Of a stretch of DNA of 64,000 bases, positions 1-8,682 are shown one piece after another. How positions within the stretch are numbered: position 1 is the first letter of the stretch; each line of letters opens with the position of its first letter. The stretch is from Prostheceraeus crozeri (Eukaryota > Platyhelminthes > Polycladida > Euryleptidae): the NCBI GenBank assembly GCA_907163375.1, contig CAJQUW010001731.1, positions 153,820 to 217,819 on the forward strand, in the 5' to 3' direction. The notes beneath the pieces are model-generated. The model ran no database searches. It worked only from the letters and a program-made list of their open reading frames with translations, and was not told where the DNA came from. The position numbers and the translations under genes were made by a program.

Positions 1-76
1 AGAATTTGTACTCAACATCATTCCGATATGTTGAGCTAATAAAATAACAAACTTTAGGCAAACATTAAACTTAAAT

Positions 77-658
77 TTGAAACATAGCTTTCGGAGCATG
101 CCTCATTACATTAGAACATGGAAACTTAGTGACGTTCAAAACGTTCACATAACAAATTCTAAAAGAATAGCATTTCGTCATTCAATAGCAAATAGTGATC
201 GAAAACATCGTGGCGTTTGCATTAGTATTGACTCATTGCCTTCACTGAAAGACTTTGCGGATCTCATTGACAACCATAAGACTCGGATCAAGATTCCTCT
301 CGATGACAAGGTATGGATAAAGTGTGATTCATCAGTCAAACTATACGTCTGTTCACCAAAACGTGAAGATGTTGAATATCGATTTTTTCGTTTCAGTGAC
401 GTCACATGGGAAACCTTTACAAGGGAGATACTACCACAGATAACGTCATTCATTAAAGATGGAGGACATCAAACGGTTGGAAGTTGTAAATCGGATGTTA
501 ACTACAAAAGCAAAGTCAAAACTCAATCTACAAGAGATCGAGAGGAATATACCCAACCGAAAACAATGGTTACTGATAAAACGCAAATTGAAGCCGACAA
601 CGAGCTTACATCTTGGAAGACCCTCAATGTTAACATGGAGGATTCAGAGGAAGGATAG
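77..658 (+). CDS. Polinton left-side gene of unknown function (faint PC4-like pattern)
   Basis: A 193-residue reading frame directly upstream of the TBP-like gene and overlapping its first 200 bases. I do not recognise it with confidence. The first 130 residues look like real protein and carry two similar blocks, near residues 44-65 (GVCISIDSLPSLKDFADLI) and 99-126 (FFRFSDVTWETFTREI). These faintly recall the C-terminal strand and helix of the PC4 single-strand-DNA-binding transcription coactivator (GISL..EQW..L...I). The tail after about residue 130 overlaps the next gene and is lysine- and threonine-rich. If the PC4 resemblance is real, this and the TBP gene would form a small transcription module; that is inference and weak. 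Confidence 0.45.
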   Translation: MKHSFRSMPHYIRTWKLSDVQNVHITNSKRIAFRHSIANSDRKHRGVCISIDSLPSLKDFADLIDNHKTRIKIPLDDKVWIKCDSSVKLYVCSPKREDVEYRFFRFSDVTWETFTREILPQITSFIKDGGHQTVGSCKSDVNYKSKVKTQSTRDREEYTQPKTMVTDKTQIEADNELTSWKTLNVNMEDSEEG

Positions 659-1028
659 ATCTCTCACTATCCTATTCTTTCCAAATGGAACAATCCAATG
701 TATTGGAAGGGTCATGGAGGGTGATCTCTCATATTTACACTTAACTTTGGAACATTTACTTGGTGATTCATTATCTGATTGGAAAGTGAAGACAATGACC
801 GTGTTATGTGAATTACACTATCACTATGATTTCCGTAAAGTTACATCATCACATAATCTAACTTATGAAGTGGAGTTATTTCCAGCAGCTCAATTGACTA
901 ACTGGCATCCATATCATGTTCATGTGTTCCATAATGGAAAGATTGTGATAACCGGCATTAAAGACATAAGTGATGTGCCTCCCATCATATGTGATTTGAA
1001 AAAATGTTTCATGAAAACCAAATTGTAG
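459..1028 (+). CDS. TATA-binding-protein (TBP) homologue carried by the Polinton
   Basis: A 189-residue protein that matches the two-lobed TBP core along its whole length. Lobe 1: KLNLQEI (residues 21-27) corresponds to KLDLKTI of TBP, and RSLTILFFPNGTIQCIG (67-83) to TTALIFSSGKMVCTG. Lobe 2: WKVKTMTVLCEL (108-119) corresponds to FKIQNMVGSCDV, and TYEVELFPAAQ (135-145) to SYEPELFPGLI. HVHVFHNGKIVITGIK (153-168) corresponds to LLIFVSGKVVLTGAK. Size and spacing fit the roughly 180-residue core, with a shorter middle. TBP bends TATA DNA and recruits RNA polymerase II factors, so the likely role is transcription of the element's own genes. Family assignment is by eye from remembered TBP sequence; divergence is high, as for giant-virus TBP-like proteins. 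Confidence 0.82.
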   Translation: MEDIKRLEVVNRMLTTKAKSKLNLQEIERNIPNRKQWLLIKRKLKPTTSLHLGRPSMLTWRIQRKDRSLTILFFPNGTIQCIGRVMEGDLSYLHLTLEHLLGDSLSDWKVKTMTVLCELHYHYDFRKVTSSHNLTYEVELFPAAQLTNWHPYHVHVFHNGKIVITGIKDISDVPPIICDLKKCFMKTKL

Positions 1029-1029
1029 A

Positions 1030-1111
1030 TTTTGTATATATGTGGATAGATAATGAAATGTGAACATGTTTTTTGTATATATGTGAATAGATAATGAAAT
1101 ATGAGCATGTT
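1030..1111 (+). repeat. 41-bp tandem duplication, two copies
   Basis: Two near-identical 41-base copies (1030-1070, 1071-1111) beginning TTTTGTATATATGTG, immediately after the TBP-like gene stop. This is the junction between the rightward genes and the leftward cluster, so the repeat may lie in the 3' UTR. Confidence 0.85.
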
Positions 1112-1174
1112 TTTGTTTTCCTTATAAACCCTTGTTTTGGAAAAAGAGAGCAAGTTAATGATACAACATAAAAC

Positions 1175-1180
1175 TTTATT
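1175..1180 (-). terminator. Poly(A) signal AATAAA overlapping the protease stop codon
   Basis: Reverse complement reads AATAAA at the end of the protease gene, overlapping its TAA. It would serve as the 3' end for the left end of the leftward cluster. Confidence 0.5.
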
Positions 1181-1640
1181 TCAAAACTGTTTCAACATAT
1201 TTAGTAAGAATTACATCATTTTTATCACAGTTTTTTGAAAATAGTTCTAAAGCACTTTTACAGTTATTTTTCAATGGTCTCTCGTTGACAAAATAGAGTA
1301 CATAGCCACCGCACATTAGAGATGTATTACTTTGAAGTGGGAACGATGTCACTTTCCTAACAGTCCAGGAAAACCTGTTCATCCATAATGCGATATCATG
1401 TAAACGAGGTTGATTAAGAGAGTCAAAATATTCGGCAACTTTATAACGATTGATGTATACAGCAATCCAATGTTTTCCGGGAAGATTGTTGGTATCCGTA
1501 TTGATGATAAGCGAACAAGGATAGAAAGGAATTGAATCAGGTAAATTATCTCTAGAAAAGACATTGAGAAATATTGTCTTGGAGTAGGGATGAGCTTTCC
1601 TCATTTTCCTCAAGATTTCTATGTTGCTTAAGTTACTCAT
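1176..1640 (-). CDS. Adenain-like cysteine protease (Polinton maturation protease)
   Basis: A 154-residue protein of the C5/Ulp1-like family used by adenoviruses and Polintons to cleave capsid precursors. GKHWIAVYI (residues 55-63) is the catalytic His region. EYFDSLNQP (70-78) supplies the acidic residue, and the CGGYVLYFV segment (110-118) carries the nucleophilic Cys preceded by a Gln-containing loop (PLQSNTSLM). Length is normal for Polinton proteases (adenain is about 200). It directly abuts the major capsid gene upstream, as in other Polintons. Confidence 0.85.
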   Translation of the reverse strand: MSNLSNIEILRKMRKAHPYSKTIFLNVFSRDNLPDSIPFYPCSLIINTDTNNLPGKHWIAVYINRYKVAEYFDSLNQPRLHDIALWMNRFSWTVRKVTSFPLQSNTSLMCGGYVLYFVNERPLKNNCKSALELFSKNCDKNDVILTKYVETVLK

Positions 1641-2896
1641 CTCTGATAGCTGACAGTCACGTCTCTCATTCTTGTTATCTCAACTTTGCTATCATAGATA
1701 GCATAAATGAGACAAGTAATTGTTTTCTTCAAAGGTGACTCAAATGATACCTCCAGTCGTAGATTTCCAGGCTTTGTAACTCCTACGCTTTCACCACCTA
1801 GATCTGCATCTGCTGTGAGGTTGTACATAATGAAGAAGTAGCCATTCTTGTACATATCCATTGTAATTCCATTTGAATCGTCTGTATTAAACATGTTGAG
1901 GGCGGTGAAAATTGAACCATATTCACGTGCGAATTTACCATCTTTGAAATTAGGCTCATATGCTTTGCAAGATACAAATTTCCCATCCTGATAGAGTGCT
2001 AGTTTGCTAACATTAAAGTGTTGGAAATTGAATGGATTCTTTTCAAAAGCACCAATGAATGCCTCATTTTCCACAAATGTGATATACACCGCCTTTGGCA
2101 TTGCAGTGGGAAAAAGATTTGGGTAGGCATGTGAGGATGATCCCGCACCAATTGTGAAGTTTGTCAACACACTGTGATTAACTGGATATATTGCATTGTT
2201 TTTCCTCAATCCTGTCGCATGCTCGTTGATGACTGACGGGTTCATTGTTACTCGCCTTACATTGAGCACGGCATTACTTATGTTGACTTGCTAGTTTGTA
2301 GCTCCAAAAGCCATTAACGCGAACTCAGGATTTGCACGAATAAATTTTATTTGCATTTTAACCTGTGATAGCAGATATCTAGATTGACGAAGGAAATCAA
2401 GATAGACGGGTCCTTTCAAGTATAATTCCTTTGAATCCGCTGTTAAATCCATTCGTCTTTTCAACCCTGTATTTGAGACATCATCAAATTTCCCTTGCTG
2501 ATCATCATACCACCCAGAAACTTGCAAGTGTGACTGTTTAGCTTGCTTTTGAAATTGAGTCATTGTATGTATATATGCTCCATATGGATATGCTCGATCC
2601 CCTCCTTCAATCTGTTTGTCATTCAATATTAGATACACATCTGAGAACAGACTGGCAATAGGAAGATTTGCTAACCCCACTTTATCCTTGGATGAATCGA
2701 TATTTGTACCATCAGTCTTCTTAATTTGTATACACAACTCTAAATCAATGGATTGACAGTCAATATAATCTTGAGGATTGGCAGGTATATCAAACTGAAT
2801 AGGCTGCTGGTTACCATCGATATTTGTTGTGGGACTATGTCTACAATTGTTGAGGAGATGATGTCTGTCTGATGAGGGGGAGAATCGAAGAAACAC
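1637..2896 (-). CDS. Major capsid protein region (Polinton/adintovirus, double jelly-roll)
   Basis: The region resembles the capsid protein family annotated in many animal genomes as F54H12.2-like. The N-terminal part has IQFDIPANPQDYIDCQSIDL, then SLFSDVYLILNDKQIEG and AYPYGAYIHT. The C-terminal part has TNFTIGAGSSSHAYPNLFPT, VYITFVENEAFIGAFEKNPF and an AREYGSIFTALNMF segment. These are typical of the two jelly-roll domains. It lies between the protease and a basic core-like protein. The coding region is interrupted in this copy. Confidence 0.85.
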
Positions 2897-2929
2897 AAAG
2901 CCGAATTGATACTCTGCATCGTATTAGCT

Positions 2930-3412
2930 CTACAAATATGTTGTCTTCCTTCGTTTTGACTTGTTTCTAGTAGCTGTGGAATTTCGTTTGCGCTTTCTTG
3001 TTTTCACTCGACGTCTAGATTTAGAACGTGCTGCTCTAGTCGGCTTTTTACTTTTCCTGCGTCTTTGCTTAGTAACTCGGCCTGATCCAACTTGTCTTGA
3101 CTTCCTACGCTTCTTCCGAACTGTACGTCTCGTCTTTGTTAAATCATCTAATGCGTCTCTGGCAGATTGCTGCGCGCGCATTTTCATAGATTCACCGATA
3201 TCCTCACCTTGAAGCGCATCAGCTGCAACATTTGCACCAAAATCTAAAGCCCTGCTTCCAACACGCTTCATGATTGGTACGCCATACTTTTTGAGTGTTG
3301 GAAGAACCATACGTCTTAGTGCACCAAATATGCCTCCTCCAACTTGTCGTCTACCTCCAACAAACACGGGATAACCGCTCTGATATGATGGTCTACTGTA
3401 AATGCCTGTCAT
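2930..3412 (-). CDS. Basic, adenovirus core/pX-like capsid-associated protein
   Basis: 160 residues. The N-terminus has YPVFVGGRRQVGGGIFGALR, a glycine-rich, membrane- or capsid-binding-like segment, followed by a helix (VPIMKRVGSRALDFGANVAADAL). From about residue 90 the protein is almost purely Arg/Lys-rich and would bind DNA. Similar proteins sit between capsid and penton genes in adintoviruses and are compared with adenovirus core or pVI proteins; that parallel is by architecture, not clear homology. A TAAG-core motif lies about 42 bases before the start (3451-3460). Confidence 0.7.
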   Translation of the reverse strand: MTGIYSRPSYQSGYPVFVGGRRQVGGGIFGALRRMVLPTLKKYGVPIMKRVGSRALDFGANVAADALQGEDIGESMKMRAQQSARDALDDLTKTRRTVRKKRRKSRQVGSGRVTKQRRRKSKKPTRAARSKSRRRVKTRKRKRNSTATRNKSKRRKTTYL

Positions 3413-3450
3413 TATGACTATTGAATAACTATGGAAGTCACAATAGCGTA

Positions 3451-3460
3451 AAGCCTTATT
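3451..3460 (-). promoter_or_regulatory. Candidate late-type promoter motif (AATAAGGCTT) of the core-like gene
   Basis: On the minus strand AATAAGGCTT begins about 48 bases before the ATG at 3412. It shares the TAAG core of the TAAGC motifs found before other virion genes of the element but is the weakest member (TAAGG rather than TAAGC). Confidence 0.35.
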
Positions 3461-5033
3461 CTCGTGACCTAATATGTAGGGTTAAAACAGTAACACCACC
3501 ACAGAACGGTACTACTTCTCCTGCATCATCATGAATTGATATGTCAATTCTATTGATGAAATTTCGGCTGATTGGTAGATACATTGTATTAAAAAATTCT
3601 CGATTGATTAGTTGCTTCCTTACGGATGAGAGAGGAAATGTGCGCAGAAGTGGGGCCTCAATGTCGCCAACCCTTGTATATTCAATAATGTTACAATAGA
3701 CGTATAAGTTACTTATATCACGCTCTAGTGATGGGGCTGTATCGCCTATTGATGTACCTTCATAAATAGTTGATTTTGAGAATCCCAATGTGGTCGTTAA
3801 CACGCTATCCAGCTTGATAAGAGAGTTCTTCCCTACCTTTAGAATCATGCGTTTCTTATGTGGGTCATAAGAAAAGTGATATTCATCTGCATCAAGGTAA
3901 TCTACACCAAACTCATTTAACTTTGTACACAATTCAGATGGCGTTTTCAGGCTTTCAATGTTCAAATTAACTCTTTTTACAAGTTCACTGGAAGTAGACA
4001 ATTCATCACCCGATATGTCTTCGCTGTATACGTGGATATCCCATGAAGCATTTGTTGATGCTTTGAGTTTAGAAGAGGACAATTGAACCTTGAATGTATC
4101 ATTTAATTCTGTCAACCAAGGTGCGCTTTCAAGGCCCTTAAACATCCCAATCATTTCAGATCCAAATTCAATAACAGCGGACTCAGACTTTTCCAATGGT
4201 GTCTTTTTAGTAAAAACAATAAATTCTGCCTCCGTTTCAACAGTAAATAAAGTTACTTTCTCTTTCTTATATTCACAAGTCATTAACGTTTCTGGCACTG
4301 ATCCTTGAAACTTTCTTGCAAAGTCTTCAACACTTCTAATGACCTCAAATTTATTTTTTACTCGGATGCTCCTTTTTTGTAATGCATACAATGGCACAAT
4401 TCTACATTTAAAATCAGTGACTTTCCTCTCCGAATTCCACCCACGTCCATTGTACCAATACCTTGATGAGAAAGTTGTTCTGGAATACCCAAAAGTATGA
4501 CTCAAATCCTTACCTAATACAAGAAGAACATGCTTCCCTTCCTTCATCAATTTTGTTGACCCCTTTATGACTGGTTTGTAGAATTTATTCAAAGTCAGCT
4601 TGAAGAGATCATTTATTCGTTCAAACATTCTACCGATTTCCTTTTCTGTATCTTGCAAGCTCATTGTGGGAACCTTAGAATCAAAAGTTGACGTTGCAAA
4701 TGCCTTTTGAATTTTAATCATGTTTTGAACAGATGGTAAAGATGTTGAAAAAGGATGTAAAGTTAGATGATGAAAAGCCCATGTACCATGTAGACTATTT
4801 TGAAATATGCGAAAGCAATCATCCTTCTCTCGCACTTCTTTATGTAATTCAAAATAGTTGTTCTTTAGCAAACTGATATCGTTGTAATAAGTAATTTCAG
4901 TTAGAGCAACTTCATGGGGTCCATGCAGAGTAATTGGATTAGCGAATTCAACAGAGTATAGAGATGGTTTGTTACTTGGGAATATCTTGGGGTTGCTATT
5001 GCTTGGAAGAATGATATTGAAGTTAGTAGACAT
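3456..5033 (-). CDS. Penton-like minor capsid protein (Polinton)
   Basis: About 525 residues starting at MSTNFNIILPSNSNPKIF; an upstream in-frame GTG at 5060 is less likely because the ATG fits the motif spacing. The N-terminus NIILPSNSNPKIFPSNKPSL followed by YSVEFANPITLHGPHEVALT is the hallmark of the Polinton minor capsid (penton base-like) protein, with a single jelly-roll fold. The C-terminal part (LYVCNIIEYTRVGD, PLLRTFPL, FNTMYLPIS, INRIDISIHDDAGEVVPF) is the conserved distal domain. The frame is open throughout. Confidence 0.88.
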   Translation of the reverse strand: MSTNFNIILPSNSNPKIFPSNKPSLYSVEFANPITLHGPHEVALTEITYYNDISLLKNNYFELHKEVREKDDCFRIFQNSLHGTWAFHHLTLHPFSTSLPSVQNMIKIQKAFATSTFDSKVPTMSLQDTEKEIGRMFERINDLFKLTLNKFYKPVIKGSTKLMKEGKHVLLVLGKDLSHTFGYSRTTFSSRYWYNGRGWNSERKVTDFKCRIVPLYALQKRSIRVKNKFEVIRSVEDFARKFQGSVPETLMTCEYKKEKVTLFTVETEAEFIVFTKKTPLEKSESAVIEFGSEMIGMFKGLESAPWLTELNDTFKVQLSSSKLKASTNASWDIHVYSEDISGDELSTSSELVKRVNLNIESLKTPSELCTKLNEFGVDYLDADEYHFSYDPHKKRMILKVGKNSLIKLDSVLTTTLGFSKSTIYEGTSIGDTAPSLERDISNLYVYCNIIEYTRVGDIEAPLLRTFPLSSVRKQLINREFFNTMYLPISRNFINRIDISIHDDAGEVVPFCGGVTVLTLHIRSRE

Positions 5034-5070
5034 GTTAAAGTCATATATGGAAGAAGTCACATGCTATATT

Positions 5071-5080
5071 AGCTTAAAAG
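5071..5080 (-). promoter_or_regulatory. Candidate late-type promoter motif (CTTTTAAGCT) of the penton gene
   Basis: Minus strand CTTTTAAGCT ends 38 bases upstream of the ATG at 5033. It matches the TTAAGC/CTAAGC motif in front of the ATPase, 6980-start and 9075-start genes at nearly the same distance. Confidence 0.5.
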
Positions 5081-6162
5081 TTACGAGTGTCTCCCATCTC
5101 CACATTTTGTAGATCCTGATGCGTTATCCAGCTATTGAATGAATCAGGATATCCTTTCCATTTAACTAGATATTTCCTTTGATTGCCATGACCTTTCCTC
5201 CTAATTATTTTATCAATCATATACACCTCTTCACTTCTGTCTACTACTTGCAATTCATAAGAGTAAAATTTTCCTTCAATTGGATTGCCATGGTAATCTA
5301 TTAATTTATACATGGTGGGTCTAAATTTTGTATTTACTTCATCCACAAAAAACTCTTCTTCAGTCCAATTAGGTAGATACCCCTTCTCAAATGTAGACTT
5401 AACCTTTGAAATCCGAACTCTATCACCAACATTAATTTTCTTTTCATTGGAAATGTTTTTCGCTTTCTTATCATACAATCGAAGCCATACATCCATCGCA
5501 TTATCTGGGGTAACATCAACTGGTTTCATCTTAATGATTCGATGGTAGCTTTCATTGTAATTCTTAACAAATTTCTGCAGCTCACCTACCCAAACATGTG
5601 TATTTTTTGCAGTGAAATAGCGCCATATTTTTGTCTTCAGTGTGCGATTGAACCTCTCAACCATGGCAGCTTTATAAGCACTTTTGACACTAAACAATTC
5701 CACATTATGACTTTTAAGGAGACTTCGAACATGAGAGTTTTCGAATTCCTTCCCTTGATCGGTCTGTATTCTTTGCGGAACACGCCCCTCATCGAAAATG
5801 CTCTGAAAAGCCGCTTCAACTTCTGGTCCTCGTTTAGATTTCAGCGCACGTGCCCAAGCATAGCGAGATAAAATATCTATTACGGTTAAGATGTATTTAT
5901 AGCCATCATTGTACTGTGATATCTGTTGCATGTCAGCCAAGTCCGCTTGCCATTGACTATCTATATTGTTAACAACATATTTTCTTGTTGGAAACCGCTT
6001 TCTCGCATTTTTGTGAAGAGTGTAAGTCGGTTGACTCCTCAACCACTTCTTGACTTTCTCTATTCCCACACCTGCTGCACGAGCTAGAACCTCCGGACGA
6101 CTGAAACTTGCGGGATGATTTAAGTCGTAATAAATCTTTCTGAGTTTCACTGCTGTACTCAT
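5074..6162 (-). CDS. Polinton integrase (RVE core plus C-terminal chromodomain)
   Basis: Start chosen at MSTAVKLRKIYYD (21 codons into the open frame) because it fits the family N-terminus. An N-terminal helical/zinc-like region (PEVLARAAGVGIEKVKKWL) is followed by the RVE catalytic core. WQADLADMQ holds the first catalytic Asp, QTDQGKEF the second, and SVKSAYKAAMVERFNRTLK the Glu. Near the C-terminus EEVYMIDKIIRRKGH and YLVKWKGYPDSFNSW form a clear chromodomain, as in many Polinton integrases, which could steer insertion to particular chromatin. All three catalytic acids are present. Confidence 0.93.
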   Translation of the reverse strand: MSTAVKLRKIYYDLNHPASFSRPEVLARAAGVGIEKVKKWLRSQPTYTLHKNARKRFPTRKYVVNNIDSQWQADLADMQQISQYNDGYKYILTVIDILSRYAWARALKSKRGPEVEAAFQSIFDEGRVPQRIQTDQGKEFENSHVRSLLKSHNVELFSVKSAYKAAMVERFNRTLKTKIWRYFTAKNTHVWVGELQKFVKNYNESYHRIIKMKPVDVTPDNAMDVWLRLYDKKAKNISNEKKINVGDRVRISKVKSTFEKGYLPNWTEEEFFVDEVNTKFRPTMYKLIDYHGNPIEGKFYSYELQVVDRSEEVYMIDKIIRRKGHGNQRKYLVKWKGYPDSFNSWITHQDLQNVEMGDTRNF

Positions 6163-6310
6163 CGTCTTTGTTCTGATTTGCACGCGTATTACTCGCACAG
6201 CAACTGCTAACACAATTGATATCAACCTCTATGCCCTCTTCTCCTTTGCCTTCGAGCGCAGATTTCAAACAACAGCAAAATTTTTGTAACGACATAATAT
6301 GAGAGAGGCA

Positions 6311-6334
6311 AGGCTTAATTCATATTTGCTTAAT
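6311..6334 (-). promoter_or_regulatory. Paired TTAAGC motifs upstream of the integrase gene
   Basis: Two minus-strand copies, ATTAAGCAAATATG (6321-6334) and AATTAAGCCT (6311-6320), lie between the integrase and the next gene. They match the motif before the element's virion genes. Confidence 0.4.
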
Positions 6335-6980
6335 ATTTACTATACTCCTTCGCAACACGCATTGAGCGCCTAGTAGCTCTTTTTGGTTGCAGATCATCGG
6401 GATCTGCAAGCTCTCGCTTGACCGCCATCGTGGGTGTTTTACTCTTTGATCCATCTTGTAAGTGACCCTTATCCAATTCATTCACAGTCGGTCCTCCAAT
6501 AATATTGTGAGGTACATTTTGATCAGATAAAATTTTCTGAAAATATGACCACCCTTGTGGTGCACCTAGTTTTCGCCTTACATCTCTGACAGCATATTGT
6601 AGAAGGTCATCTATGTGACTATTTCTAATAACATCACCAGTTGTTTCATCTATTATCTCCCCTCTCTCATTGAACTTCACATGTGGATCAATGAAGTCAA
6701 ATAATCGCTCAGCGCGCACACGATATGGTCGAGGTGTTGACAAGGTTATAAATCGTCGCAACTTGTCACGAATCTGTCGCCTCTCGTCAATGTTTTCAGC
6801 TGCTAACTGCATTCGTCGATAGGGATCCTTAATCTTCTGAATTTCCATATCCTTTTGTGTTAGTTCCTTAAGTTGATTCGTAATAGGTTGATCTATATTT
6901 TTGACTTCCTGTGCACTTTGTAATGTAGTCAATTGTACATACTCCTCTTGAGGAATGACTACCATCTTTGAATACGACAT
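6330..6980 (-). CDS. Polinton protein of unknown function, coiled and charged
   Basis: Start taken at MSYSKMVVIPQEEYVQL, ten codons inside the open frame, because it lies 31 bases after a TTAAGC motif. About 216 residues: predicted helices (YVQLTTLQSAQEVKNIDQ and KDPYRRMQLAAENIDERR), then YRVRAERLFDFIDPHVKFNE and a globular segment ending LGAPQGWSYFQKIL, and a basic tail (PKRATRRSMRVAKEYSKY). The tail could bind DNA. I know similar unassigned proteins next to Polinton ATPases and integrases but no established function. Confidence 0.65.
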   Translation of the reverse strand: MSYSKMVVIPQEEYVQLTTLQSAQEVKNIDQPITNQLKELTQKDMEIQKIKDPYRRMQLAAENIDERRQIRDKLRRFITLSTPRPYRVRAERLFDFIDPHVKFNERGEIIDETTGDVIRNSHIDDLLQYAVRDVRRKLGAPQGWSYFQKILSDQNVPHNIIGGPTVNELDKGHLQDGSKSKTPTMAVKRELADPDDLQPKRATRRSMRVAKEYSKY

Positions 6981-7010
6981 GTTTGAAAATAATAAGGCAA
7001 CAAAGTACAT

Positions 7011-7020
7011 TGCTTAAAAC
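7011..7020 (-). promoter_or_regulatory. Candidate late-type promoter motif (GTTTTAAGCA)
   Basis: Minus-strand GTTTTAAGCA ends 31 bases before the ATG at 6980. Same core and similar spacing as the motifs at 7691-7704 and 9111-9122. Confidence 0.5.
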
Positions 7021-7655
7021 TAACTGTGAACCGAGAAAACTGTCATTGGTTCAGCGGAATTAGGTATGATATTTGTTCGAAATCGAAGTCGTTCCGGACA
7101 TTCCTGGGTTAGATCAATAAATAGATAACCATGTGGTTTCTTTGTTACATCTTCATATATTTTTGAAAGTACTTTAGGTTGTTGAGGTAATATCTGTCTA
7201 CTGAGATGATGTATCTGACTGCTATCTCTTGGATTTTTAAATATTGCCAAATAATGTGTATTCAAACTTCTAGTTCTTTGCTCTTTCCCTCCATCGAAGA
7301 TGTTTTGGGTGATGTAGATAATAAAAGCTTCCCTATGATGTGCAGTTTGAATGAACATTTCAGTTACATCCTTTGAAGATTTGCTTTCTCGTAATAGATC
7401 ATCTAATACTAGTAAGTCACCTGCTTTGATATCCTCAGTTGATGGCAACCCTTGCTTCACCTCATAACCTTTCTGGCGAAGTGCAGAATGTAGTTGTGGT
7501 TGAAATATTCCATAATACCATTTGACTCTCTTAATTTCCTTGTTAAACATTTCATTTCTATATTGTAGCAATTCAGTTACAAATGTAGTTTTACCGGACT
7601 GACTTGGTCCAGCGACACACATTGTGCGATCAGTGAATAGACGAAAATCTGTCAT
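7020..7655 (-). CDS. Packaging ATPase (FtsK/HerA-type, Polinton)
   Basis: 211 residues. The Walker A motif GPSQSGKTTFV occupies residues 16-26, Walker B DLLVLDDLL is near residues 77-85, and an arginine/sensor-type segment (HHREAFIIYITQNIFDGGKE) follows. This is the genome-packaging ATPase family shared by Polintons, adintoviruses, virophages and NCLDV A32. Length is normal for the family. Start is preceded by CTAAGCAAAATTAG 36 bases upstream. Confidence 0.9.
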   Translation of the reverse strand: MTDFRLFTDRTMCVAGPSQSGKTTFVTELLQYRNEMFNKEIKRVKWYYGIFQPQLHSALRQKGYEVKQGLPSTEDIKAGDLLVLDDLLRESKSSKDVTEMFIQTAHHREAFIIYITQNIFDGGKEQRTRSLNTHYLAIFKNPRDSSQIHHLSRQILPQQPKVLSKIYEDVTKKPHGYLFIDLTQECPERLRFRTNIIPNSAEPMTVFSVHS

Positions 7656-7690
7656 CTTATAATTCCATTAACATTAAACTCATCATCCCG

Positions 7691-7704
7691 CTAATTTTGC
7701 TTAG
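7691..7704 (-). promoter_or_regulatory. Candidate late-type promoter motif (CTAAGCAAAATTAG) of the ATPase gene
   Basis: Minus-strand CTAAGCAAAATT ends 36 bases upstream of the ATPase ATG (7655). The identical 12-mer occurs 36 bases before the ATG at 9075. Confidence 0.6.
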
Positions 7705-7737
7705 AACAACAAAACAGACACATGTTCCAGATCAAGT

Positions 7738-7743
7738 TTATTT
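7738..7743 (-). terminator. Poly(A) signal AATAAA after the 7797-8531 gene
   Basis: Minus-strand AATAAA lies 54 bases past the stop of the lysine-rich gene and before the ATPase start. An 18-base direct duplication (about 7768-7803) sits at the gene's end. Confidence 0.5.
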
Positions 7744-7796
7744 ACATTCAGAATAGAAACTTTCAAGTTACATTTACAAATTAAAACATTTACAAA

Positions 7797-8531
7797 TTAA
7801 AACATTTGTGTTTCCTCATCACAATTAGGATTATAGAAAGTTTTCAAGTCAGCATCTTGGCGCTTCAACTTCAATTTAGGATTCCCATCTTTAGATTTCC
7901 GACCTCGCTTTTTGCTCTCTTCCTTCCCATCACTTGAAGCAGTCTTATCAATGTTAATTAAACATTTATCAATTGGTAGTGGTTCATAGACTAGTTGAAG
8001 AACCTTCATTTGTAAAGATGCGACTTTACCAGTCGAACCATGTGAGCCAATATAAAGTCCGGTAACGTGAACTAAGCCCATATAGCGACCCCGTTTGAGA
8101 TCCTCACATTCCATCGCGTTTGTAAAGAGATCGAATGCTTGAAAATGATCCGATAGTTTTAAAAACAGTGTATCGAATTCCGGCAATTCCTTATAACCAA
8201 CTCCTTCCTCTAATGCCTTTCTCCAATGAGTGGGAGCACTTTCAGGCAGCTCAACACATTCTTTCGCGAAAGAGTCAATAGTTTTAAGAATCACCTGTTG
8301 CCATTTTGGAAAAGTCACTCGCATTTGTCTCATATTGCTATACCCTGATGTAGACATACCATTACTGTGGAAGAATGGAACTTGAAGATAAAAGCCATCA
8401 TCACCATAATTCAAGGTTTGAAAGTAGAACGTATTTCCAATCCCTTGCACCTTTCGTGTCGGACGAAGCTTCAAGAGATCTTGCTCGAAAGCGTCACCTT
8501 CCTCTCTGATTGTATACATTTTCTGAGTCAT
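7797..8531 (-). CDS. Polinton protein of unknown function with lysine-rich nuclear-type tail
   Basis: 244 residues. The body contains GNTFYFQTLNYGDDGFYLQV, MRVTFPKWQQVILKTIDSF and GRYMGLVHVTGLYIG, a beta-rich pattern that could be an OB-like fold. The tail has ESKKRGRKSKDGNPKLKLKR, a nuclear-localisation-like stretch. A single-strand DNA-binding protein would be a reasonable guess for a protein-primed replicon, but I see no decisive motif. It has a TATATAAGG box rather than the TAAGC motif. Confidence 0.7.
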   Translation of the reverse strand: MTQKMYTIREEGDAFEQDLLKLRPTRKVQGIGNTFYFQTLNYGDDGFYLQVPFFHSNGMSTSGYSNMRQMRVTFPKWQQVILKTIDSFAKECVELPESAPTHWRKALEEGVGYKELPEFDTLFLKLSDHFQAFDLFTNAMECEDLKRGRYMGLVHVTGLYIGSHGSTGKVASLQMKVLQLVYEPLPIDKCLINIDKTASSDGKEESKKRGRKSKDGNPKLKLKRQDADLKTFYNPNCDEETQMF

Positions 8532-8610
8532 GTTTCAACAAGTACTAATTCGGAGCTTTCAACCAGCGCAAATGAATTGTCACTTGAAAGTGGTAAAATA
8601 TCATTAAAGC

Positions 8611-8624
8611 GTCTTCCTTATATA
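8611..8624 (-). promoter_or_regulatory. TATA-type promoter (TATATAAGGAAGAC)
   Basis: On the minus strand TATATAAGGAAGAC lies about 80-93 bases upstream of the ATG at 8531. A near-identical block (TATATAAGGAGGAC) precedes the 9821-start gene. Confidence 0.6.
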
Positions 8625-8682
8625 CACCTATATATGACTCATCAATCAAAGTGATGACGTGTCACTTTATGATTCGCTAACC

